Shown here: positions 5,362-12,008 of the stretch, one piece after another | Numbering within the stretch: position 1 is the first letter of the stretch | Layout of the letters: each line of letters opens with the position of its first letter | Source of the DNA: Candidatus Omnitrophota bacterium | Lineage (GTDB): Bacteria; Omnitrophota; Gorgyraeia; Aquiviventales; Aquiviventaceae | NCBI GenBank assembly: GCA_016180605.1 | Contig: JACPAW010000156.1 | Span: 1-18,203 of the forward strand | DNA length: 18,203 bases | Direction: 5' to 3' | Position numbers and translations under genes: made by a program | Notes under the pieces: generated by a model | What the model was told of the DNA's origin: nothing | Databases searched by the model: none | Seen by the model: the letters and a program-made list of their open reading frames with translations, nothing else

Positions 5362-7921
5362 AGGCATGGCTCAAAAGAGTCCGGTAAAGTTGTTCATACT
5401 GATCGCGCACCCGATCGATGGCAAAACGCTCCTGAGCCAAAGACCGTGCCGCTTGACCTAAGCGCATCGCTTCTTCGGAATCCGATAGAAGCCGAATCAG
5501 TGCTGTGGATAGTTCTTCGCTTCTCTGTGGCTCAACCAGAAGACCCTGTCTGCCATCAGTAATCAAAGCGGTATTGCCCGGAATTCGGGTGGCGACAATG
5601 GCCACACCGCAGGCCATCGCTTCAAGAAGAGCGTTAGACATCCCCTCGGTGCTTGAAGGAAGGACAAAAACATCCGCTGCTAAAAAAAAGTCCTCAACGT
5701 TCTGAACGCGTCCCGCAAAATGGACTCGGCTTTCCAGATTCATGCGACTTGCCTGTTGTCGTAACGAATCCTCAACGCTCCGGAAAGTACCTCCATCGCC
5801 AACCAATATCAGATGCGCCTCGGGACAATGGCGCAGAACTCCAGGCCACGCATCCAGTAAAACCGAAAGGTTCTTCTCTGATGACAAGCGCCCCGCGTAG
5901 ACTACCACCTTTGAATAATCGATGCCTAAGCGCAGACGTGCTGCCTGCTTGGACTTCATCTCAAAAGCGGCTTGACTGGGGATGAGAACTCCGTTGGGAA
6001 TCTGAAGCAGGCAGGATGAAGCGACCTCTAATTGTAAAAATTCCTCCAAAGCAGCCTTGTTGATGGTGACGATTTTATCCACTCGGTGCAGGAGCAAGGC
6101 TCTAAGCCGGTAAAATGGAAGTTCTCTGAGCTGTCTGGACTCTCCGAACTGATCGGAAGTAGAGATTTTGACAACTACCGGTTTTTTTAAAATCAGCTTT
6201 GCGATGCCTGCAATCAATGCCGGAGCGTAGGACTGATGAGCATGGATGAGGTCATACTCTTTGCGGTTACGGATGAGCCAGCCCAGTGATTGAACCAGAT
6301 AACTTAAAGAAACCAGCCAGCGAGACCTACCCCAAACGGGAAACCGCTCAACCCATGCTCCGTCGATTTCTTCCCGCCGCGGAAGGCGATCATAGTTGCG
6401 CGTCAGGACATAGACGCGATGACCGCGGGCGTACAAGGCTTGGGCCAATCGCCGGGCGGAGCGCTCAAGACCCCCTCCCATATCGGAAGCAGCATAAAAC
6501 TTGCTCGCCAGCATGCAGATCCTAAGAACCGGAGCCTGTCCTGAACCCTGCCCACCCCGGTTATTGCGACTGGATGCGTCCTCTCTGAGCCTTGAACCTA
6601 CCATCGGCTCATGCGTCTTCGGAAGAAGCCGCTTCAGCGCCAATGCATGGGGTATGATCGAGCCCTTGCGGGCTGCCAGGATCAACTCTCCGCGAAAAAT
6701 GTAACGCATGGCTTCGATACGATAGTCCATCACGGATAAAAGTTGCTCCAAGCCACGGCGGGTGTAGTGCGAGATGTGCTCATCCGCATAGCCGCCCGGT
6801 GCCAACCGGTGATAGAACCACTCAATGGTCGGCCATGCCACGGTCGCATAGTCGGGAGTTCCCAAAATCAGCAATCCTCCTGGCTTTAAGATGCGATCCA
6901 GTTCGGTAAAGAGGACAGGATCTGCCGGCACATGTTCGATGACTTCCGAGCAAATGACGCAATCCACCGCATGATCTTGGAAGGGTAATCCAAAGATGGA
7001 ACCCGTAACAACGGGGATTCCGTAACGCTTCATGTAGCGCATCTTTCCATGTCGTACGTCCAGCCCAATCACATCGTTGAGACTTTGAAGGATGATGCTC
7101 GATCCACACCCAACATCCAAGGTTCGCCCTGCGTTTCGTGCAAACGTCGTGATGATCCGATGGCGGCGTCGCTGCCACATCCGCTGCAGTGGTACTGCGC
7201 TGTAGAACGCACGCTCGTCATAGTCGGCTGATTCAATCGAGTTGCGCAGCCGCCACATCCGCAAAAATGTGTTCGCCAGATTGACCCCGACACGAAGGAT
7301 GCGGGCCTGCGAGCTGCCTTCCTGGCGCGGAAAATAGGTGAAGGGCACCTCCTGGATGCGCCAGCCAGCCGCCTGCAGCCGCACGGCGATTTCCGGCAGG
7401 ACATCGAAGTCGCGCCCGTTGAATGTGATGCCCTTGAGGGCCTCGGCGCGGTAGAGTCGAAAACCGCTGGAGATATCGCGGATATCCAGCGCGAGGCCCC
7501 ACGTGAACACACGGTTCAGCACCCGGCTGAGCGCCTTGCGTAACAGCGGCATGTAGGCGACCCCACCCAGGGTGTAGCGCGAGGCGATCACGAGATCGGC
7601 CTGCTCCCGATGAGCCCAAAGCTTCGCGATGAACCGCGGCTCATGCGATAGGTCCGCATCCATGGTCAAGACGTAGCGTCCCCGCGCGGCCTCAAAACCC
7701 TCCTTCAGCGCGTTGCCGTATCCTAGCGTCGATTGCGCGATGGCGCGCCCGCCAGCGGCGGTCGTCACCGGCACCGTCGCATCGGTTGACCGGCCGTCCA
7801 CCACAATGACCTCATGCGAGATGCTCAGACGCGCGGCCGCGCGGTGCAGGCTCGGCAGCAGCTCGCGCAGATTCTCGGCTTCGTTCCTCGCCGGAATCAC
7901 AATGCTTAAATCAATGGTCAT
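5360..7921 (-). CDS. Three-domain fusion: GT2 glycosyltransferase - SAM methyltransferase - GT4 glycosyltransferase
   Basis: An 853-residue protein with three enzyme domains. Residues about 4-225 form a GT2 (DPM1-like) domain: LSIVIPARNEAENL, VVDGRSTDAT and catalytic DADLS at 88-92. Residues about 250-430 form a class I SAM methyltransferase: motif I TLDVGCGSS (267-275), then DHAVDCVICSEVIEHV and LKPGGLLILGTPD. A polar Gly/Ser/Arg linker (about 442-464) leads to a full GT4 domain (466-853): CMLASKFYAASDMGGGLERS, AGRLSSEKNL and E-x7-E in STEGMSNALLEAM (Glu 759 and 767). GT2-methyltransferase fusions are known in glycan clusters; the added GT4 looks like a fused neighbour. I chose the ATG at 7921-7919, with GAGGAG upstream, over a TTG at 7975 inside the repeat. 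The GT2 third is markedly GC-richer (about 60-73%) than the rest (about 50%), with the change near 7150, close to the domain boundary. Confidence 0.9.
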   Translation of the reverse strand: MTIDLSIVIPARNEAENLRELLPSLHRAAARLSISHEVIVVDGRSTDATVPVTTAAGGRAIAQSTLGYGNALKEGFEAARGRYVLTMDADLSHEPRFIAKLWAHREQADLVIASRYTLGGVAYMPLLRKALSRVLNRVFTWGLALDIRDISSGFRLYRAEALKGITFNGRDFDVLPEIAVRLQAAGWRIQEVPFTYFPRQEGSSQARILRVGVNLANTFLRMWRLRNSIESADYDERAFYSAVPLQRMWQRRRHRIITTFARNAGRTLDVGCGSSIILQSLNDVIGLDVRHGKMRYMKRYGIPVVTGSIFGLPFQDHAVDCVICSEVIEHVPADPVLFTELDRILKPGGLLILGTPDYATVAWPTIEWFYHRLAPGGYADEHISHYTRRGLEQLLSVMDYRIEAMRYIFRGELILAARKGSIIPHALALKRLLPKTHEPMVGSRLREDASSRNNRGGQGSGQAPVLRICMLASKFYAASDMGGGLERSARRLAQALYARGHRVYVLTRNYDRLPRREEIDGAWVERFPVWGRSRWLVSLSYLVQSLGWLIRNRKEYDLIHAHQSYAPALIAGIAKLILKKPVVVKISTSDQFGESRQLRELPFYRLRALLLHRVDKIVTINKAALEEFLQLEVASSCLLQIPNGVLIPSQAAFEMKSKQAARLRLGIDYSKVVVYAGRLSSEKNLSVLLDAWPGVLRHCPEAHLILVGDGGTFRSVEDSLRQQASRMNLESRVHFAGRVQNVEDFFLAADVFVLPSSTEGMSNALLEAMACGVAIVATRIPGNTALITDGRQGLLVEPQRSEELSTALIRLLSDSEEAMRLGQAARSLAQERFAIDRVRDQYEQLYRTLLSHA

Positions 7922-8001
7922 TAGCCAGTCCTGCTCCTCAGCAGTAAGCTCGTCAGCAATATGCAAAAACGACAAAAAACTCGCCTGAGATATTCATTCA
8001 T
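7921..8001 (-). CDS. Possible 26-residue leader ORF coupled to the triple fusion gene
   Basis: An ATG at 8001-7999 opens a 26-codon frame (beginning MNEYLRRVFCRFC, then a Leu-rich stretch, ending RSRTG) whose TAA overlaps the ATG of the triple fusion as TAATG. The same stop/start overlap is used twice by real gene pairs here. AGGG lies 7 bases before the ATG, within AAAGGAAAGGG. The peptide is basic and Cys/Leu-rich, and half of it is encoded by the arm of a palindrome, so it may be chance. If translated it would deliver ribosomes to the fusion gene. I do not recognise it. Confidence 0.3.
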   Translation of the reverse strand: MNEYLRRVFCRFCILLTSLLLRSRTG

Positions 8002-8063
8002 GAGACTACCCTTTCCTTTCTTAGCTTTTACTTACTGCTGATTGCTGTGGAGCTGACGAGCTT
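7938..8063. repeat. AGC-periodic palindrome upstream of the triple fusion gene
   Basis: The left arm (7938-7960) contains CAGCAGTAAGCTCGTCAGC; the right arm (8031-8063) contains CTTACTGCTGATTGCTG and GCTGACGAGCTT. AAGCTCGTCAGC (12 bp) and CAGCAGTAAG (10 bp) both recur inverted, but in shuffled order. AGC recurs every 7-8 bases, as in the CAGCANA palindromes near position 100, so the elements may be relatives by design. The loop (about 7961-8030) is A/T-rich with several A and T runs, and holds the start of the small leader ORF. Together with flanking bases it forms the 147-bp gap between genes 8069-9874 and 5360-7921. Confidence 0.65.
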
Positions 8064-8068
8064 GCGAT

Positions 8069-9874
8069 TCAATAGCTGGCGCCGAAGTAGTAGAACGCGC
8101 CGGCGTGCGGTTCGTAGAACAACTGATCCCACTGTGCATAGATCCGATCAAAGCCCCGGTTGCCTTCCTCCACCGTCACCTGCAGCGGCCCGACCTCATG
8201 CGGGGACCAAATTCGGGCTTCGACCTCACCGTGCGATGTCACTTCCCCGACGAGCCGAAGCCCGAGGCCGCGGAGATCTTCCAGCACGCGATCACGTTCA
8301 GGAAACTCCGCCTTCACAAACTCCACGTAGTAATCAAAGTGCGCAACACCCAACCGTGCCGCCAGGCGGCTGGGGAGATAGTCATTGGTGAGCTGATGCA
8401 AATAGAGCAAGCGCGTGGAAGCCCCATCACCCACCGATGCCCCCAACCCCACGTAATACTCCATGACCACAGGGATTGCATGGTGGTGCGACAGGATCAG
8501 CACCTGCATCCGCGGATGGCCTAATGTCCGAAGGGCATAGCCGACCGCTTTCATCGATTGGTACGCCGGCGGAGGCCCTGCCGGTCCTGGCATGGGTCTC
8601 CAGGGGGTCGCCAACGGCAGCAAGGCGGCCACGCAGGCTAGGCTCGTAAATCCCTGCGCGAGATCCGGCCGCCGAATCCAGTGCGACAGCAGCCGCGGAA
8701 CGGCTCGCATGGCCGCTAACGCCACCACCACGAACGCCGGCACCAGCAGGTGCAGGAAATTAAACGCGTGCGAGAGCCGCATGGCATAGGTCAACGCAGC
8801 AATCAGGAAGAAATAGGCGATAAAAAATCGGTCAAAGGGCCGTGTCTGCGAACGCCAGAGCAACAGCCACACGCCCGCAACAAATGCCACCACCGCAAAA
8901 TGCGGTATCGCAGGAATCACGCTGTCCAACCCGTTCAGAAACATGCCCGGCCCGTAGGTAGGATGTAGGGCCACCTCAACCGCTCGCTTGTGGATGAGCC
9001 GTCCAAAGAGCGTCAGGTCGGTCGTCCAACCGACCCGCAGCAGCAACAGGACATTCGCTAGTATTGTGGCGCCGTACGTGCTCCATACCACGACATTCTT
9101 CCGGTCCCACCACCCCATCGCAGAGGCTCCGGCTGGTGCGAGACGTCCATCACCCTGGGCAATCGCCTGGGAGCAGGCTTGATGCAGGAGCAGCAGGACT
9201 GGTGCTAAATAAAAGAGCTCGCTGCCCGCGCACAACACCATCAAGAGACTCATCAGTGCCGACCACCACCATTGCTTCTTCACCACGTGCTGCACGTACC
9301 CATACAAGATAGCGACCTGGAGGAACGCCGCGACGTTCAACTGGTAGCCGGCCTTGGCAGAGTAGATGAGCAGCGCACTCCAGGACGCCATCGCCAGCAC
9401 CACCAGAGCCGTTCCCTGCCCGCACAGCCGACGCACGAAGAAGTACAGCCACACGAGCGTCACCATGCTGAGGACCGCCCCGGCTTGGAACAGGTGCGCT
9501 TCCGTTACGGGCACCTGCAACAACCGAAATCCCCAGACCACCAGGTAAAAAAACACGGTGTCCACCAACCCGTGTACTGGCATGACCAACGACTTGAAGA
9601 AGTTCCGCTCCACATGATCGCTGAGATTCCACCACGGCAGCAGGTGCAGCCGGATGCCGGAAAATAGGTTGCCCATCTCATCGCTGCCCCAGAGCAGCCG
9701 ATCGGTCCCGGCGAACCGCTGGATCGCCGCTGAGATGAGAAGCAGTCCCACAACGAACCACGTCACCACGCGCACCAACCGCCCGTCAAGCACCCCACCC
9801 TTCCATCGAAGCACCCCGCTCATGAGCCCAAAGGCGGCGAGCGATGTCAGGGCGAGGGTGAGGGAAAGATTCAT
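8069..9874 (-). CDS. Multi-pass membrane glycosyltransferase, GT-C type (ArnT/PMT-like), candidate
   Basis: A 601-residue protein with about ten hydrophobic segments through residue 430, followed by a soluble C-terminal domain of about 160 residues. The DE pair in LWGSDEMGNLF (about 65-66), after the first two helices, matches the place where GT-C enzymes keep catalytic acidic residues in their first external loop. HPTYGPGMFLNG and RLSHAFNFLHLLVPAF lie in later helices. GT-C enzymes transfer a sugar from a polyprenyl phosphate carrier on the outer face of the membrane; the substrate here is unknown. It is much GC-richer (about 65%) than most neighbours, as if imported. The ATG at 9874-9872 overlaps the amidotransferase stop as ATGA. 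Downstream of its stop the tight operon spacing is broken by a palindrome. Confidence 0.7.
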   Translation of the reverse strand: MNLSLTLALTSLAAFGLMSGVLRWKGGVLDGRLVRVVTWFVVGLLLISAAIQRFAGTDRLLWGSDEMGNLFSGIRLHLLPWWNLSDHVERNFFKSLVMPVHGLVDTVFFYLVVWGFRLLQVPVTEAHLFQAGAVLSMVTLVWLYFFVRRLCGQGTALVVLAMASWSALLIYSAKAGYQLNVAAFLQVAILYGYVQHVVKKQWWWSALMSLLMVLCAGSELFYLAPVLLLLHQACSQAIAQGDGRLAPAGASAMGWWDRKNVVVWSTYGATILANVLLLLRVGWTTDLTLFGRLIHKRAVEVALHPTYGPGMFLNGLDSVIPAIPHFAVVAFVAGVWLLLWRSQTRPFDRFFIAYFFLIAALTYAMRLSHAFNFLHLLVPAFVVVALAAMRAVPRLLSHWIRRPDLAQGFTSLACVAALLPLATPWRPMPGPAGPPPAYQSMKAVGYALRTLGHPRMQVLILSHHHAIPVVMEYYVGLGASVGDGASTRLLYLHQLTNDYLPSRLAARLGVAHFDYYVEFVKAEFPERDRVLEDLRGLGLRLVGEVTSHGEVEARIWSPHEVGPLQVTVEEGNRGFDRIYAQWDQLFYEPHAGAFYYFGASY

Positions 9875-11976
9875 GGCGCCACCTGCGCGGGGATCATGGT
9901 CATGTCCGCCGACCCCGCCATGGGGCCCTGGCTTAGACCGCGAGGGCCCCGCCGCCCGGTAGTGCGCAACGAAGCAGTGGACGGGATGTCGCCCCGCACG
10001 GGGAGTGATATTTCAGGCGCCGCGGATGTGCCCGCGGGGCTCCATGAGCAGCCGCCGCCGTTGGCATCGTGTGGAGGTGCGAGCGTCCGGTCGATGAACA
10101 TCTGGTGCCACAACTCCAACATGAGAAGGTTCCAAAGGTGATGGTGCCAATTGGCACGACCGGAAACATGCTCCTCAATGAGCATCCGGATGGCCTCCGG
10201 ACGCAAATATCCGCGGCTTTGCGACCGCTGGCTGAGCAACGTCTCTATTGCCAACTCCTTGAGTTCCCCGCGGAACCATCTGTCAATCGGCACCGCAAAA
10301 CCCATCTTCTGACGATGGATAATGTCACGGGGTAAAATCCCGGCCATGGCCTTCTTGAGCAGATATTTCTTAACCCCGAAGCGTACTTTCATCTCAACAG
10401 GCAGCGATGCCACAAACTCCATGAGGGGATGATCCAAAAGCGGAGAGCGGGCTTCCAAGCTATGGGCCATGCTGGCAATATCCACTTTAACTAATAAGTC
10501 ATCCGGCAGATATAAATTCACATCGACATCCAGTGCTGCTTCCACCCAGTTGGATGTATCCGAAACGGCAAAGTGTTGAAATAAAATCTCAAGCGCATCC
10601 TCTCCGGCAGTGGCCTCCTGGAATTCAGGCGTATAAAATCGCCCCTTTTCTGCATTCGAGAAATGGCCGATCCATCTTCCATATTCTTGCTCAGGAGAAG
10701 TTTCCATGAGCCTGCCCAGAAACCGCTTGGCGTGCTGAAGAATATGGCGCGGCGGAAGTGAACCCGGAATGAATTTTGCTGCCCCAACCAGGCCCTTTTG
10801 GGCCCAGCGGGGCAGTTGTTGGACCCGTGCGAGGATAGATAAGGCGAAATGTCGGCTATAGCCGGCAAAATTCTCATCCCCCGCATCGCCATTGAGCACC
10901 ACCGTCACATGCTCACGGGCGAGCTTCGAGAGGTAGTACGTCGGCAAAGCAGAAGAATCCGCGTAGGGTTCGTTGTAATGCCAAACCAGTTGCGGCAGGA
11001 TTTCGATGGCGTTGGGCTTGACCACGAATTCGTGGTGTTCTGTAGAAAAACGTTCAGCAATCTGTCTGGCGTATGGCAACTCATTGTATCGCTCTTCCTC
11101 AAATCCAATGGAAAACGTCTTAACCGGTTGCTCACTCATCTGGCTCATGAGGGCTACGATGCTGCTAGAATCCAGACCCCCGCTTAAAAAAGCTCCCAGC
11201 GGCACATCGCTGATCATCCGCAGACGGATGGCCTCACGAAGACGTTCACGCAATTCCTCGCATAGTGCTTTCTCGCTGCGGTGAATCTTAGGAGTGTAGC
11301 GAAGTTTCCAGTACCGTTCGATACGGGCAGGTTTTCCCGGTTCCAAAAGAAGGTAATGGGCCGGGGGCAACTTGCGCATACCGCGGAAGGCCGATAGCGG
11401 TGAGGGTACGTACTGGTAGGTCAGGTAGTGGTGGATCGCCAACGGGTCGGGCTCGGCGGGCACCTCCGGGTCGGCCAGGATCGCTTTGGGCTCCGAGGCG
11501 AACCGAAAGGCACGCGCGTCGTTATAGTAGAAGAGCGGCTTCTTGCCCACTCGGTCGCGGGCGAGGAAGAGACGTCTTGCGCGGGCATCCCAAATCGCGA
11601 AGGCGAACATCCCTCGCAATCGCCCAAGACACGCTACGCCATACGCCTGGTAGAGATGCACCACAACCTCGGTGTCGGTCCGCGAGCGGAAGCAGTAGCC
11701 CTTCGTGATGAGCTCCGCGCGTAGCTCCTGGAAGTTGTAGATCTCGCCATTGAAAACAATCCACGCCATGCCATCGGCGCTGACCATCGGCATATGGCCC
11801 TGTGGGGAAAGATCGATGATCGCAAGCCTGCGGGAGGCCAACCCGATCGGGCCTTGTGTCCAAATGCCCCCATCATCCGGACCCCGGTGTACGAGGGTAT
11901 CAATCATGCGGCGCAATAACCCTGCATCGACAGGACAAGTCCTATCGTGATTTAAACGACCTGCGATTCCACACAT
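9871..11976 (-). CDS. asnB: Glutamine-hydrolysing asparagine synthase-type amidotransferase with C-terminal extension
   Basis: This is a 701-residue protein. The glutaminase domain (1-190) begins MCGIAGRLN with Cys2 as nucleophile and has LVHRGPDDGG, SSRRLAI-like and NGEIYN motifs. The synthetase domain carries the PP-loop SGGLDSS (265-271), LNGDAGDENFAGYSR (361-375) and DDLLVKVDIASM (492-503). Such enzymes activate a carboxylate with ATP and amidate it with glutamine-derived ammonia. In glycan loci, homologues are thought to amidate uronic acids or similar groups, and asparagine need not be the product. The conserved fold ends near residue 630 (LELWHQMFID). The remaining 72 residues are low-complexity (Gly/Ser/Pro/Arg) and encoded by GC-rich DNA continuous with the next gene. 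The glutaminase part is also richer in GC (about 55-67%) than the synthetase (about 48%). A start 32 bases after the previous stop lacks a strong ribosome binding site. Confidence 0.9.
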   Translation of the reverse strand: MCGIAGRLNHDRTCPVDAGLLRRMIDTLVHRGPDDGGIWTQGPIGLASRRLAIIDLSPQGHMPMVSADGMAWIVFNGEIYNFQELRAELITKGYCFRSRTDTEVVVHLYQAYGVACLGRLRGMFAFAIWDARARRLFLARDRVGKKPLFYYNDARAFRFASEPKAILADPEVPAEPDPLAIHHYLTYQYVPSPLSAFRGMRKLPPAHYLLLEPGKPARIERYWKLRYTPKIHRSEKALCEELRERLREAIRLRMISDVPLGAFLSGGLDSSSIVALMSQMSEQPVKTFSIGFEEERYNELPYARQIAERFSTEHHEFVVKPNAIEILPQLVWHYNEPYADSSALPTYYLSKLAREHVTVVLNGDAGDENFAGYSRHFALSILARVQQLPRWAQKGLVGAAKFIPGSLPPRHILQHAKRFLGRLMETSPEQEYGRWIGHFSNAEKGRFYTPEFQEATAGEDALEILFQHFAVSDTSNWVEAALDVDVNLYLPDDLLVKVDIASMAHSLEARSPLLDHPLMEFVASLPVEMKVRFGVKKYLLKKAMAGILPRDIIHRQKMGFAVPIDRWFRGELKELAIETLLSQRSQSRGYLRPEAIRMLIEEHVSGRANWHHHLWNLLMLELWHQMFIDRTLAPPHDANGGGCSWSPAGTSAAPEISLPVRGDIPSTASLRTTGRRGPRGLSQGPMAGSADMTMIPAQVAP

Positions 11977-12008
11977 TAAAGATGCAATCCCTTCGGCTCT
12001 TTTTAGAG

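Larger units (their letters stand above)
7150..10090. other. GC-rich block spanning parts of three genes
   Basis: Hand counts give about 73% GC for 7741-7860 against 49% for 5941-6060 and 48% for 10441-10560. The block covers the GT2 domain of the triple fusion, the GT-C gene at 8069-9874, and the last 72 codons of the amidotransferase gene. The spacer with its palindrome (7922-8068) is less GC-rich. Edges are approximate by eye: about 7140-7180 on one side and about 10090 on the other. The pattern fits import of a segment from a GC-richer source, with both edges falling inside reading frames. Confidence 0.6.

Noticed and set aside
7922..7975. Alternative TTG start adding 18 residues to the triple fusion protein
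   Set aside because: The extension is coded by the palindrome arm; the ATG at 7921 has a GAGGAG upstream and directly precedes the conserved first strand of the GT2 domain.
8105..9667. Long plus-strand and other-frame ORFs opposite the GC-rich genes
   Set aside because: High GC lowers stop-codon frequency; the encoded proteins are Arg/Pro/His-rich, lack motifs and lie wholly within recognised genes.
9871..11976. Exosortase-associated amidotransferase as a specific call
   Set aside because: No exosortase or PEP-CTERM gene is seen in the window, so only the general amidotransferase family is supported.
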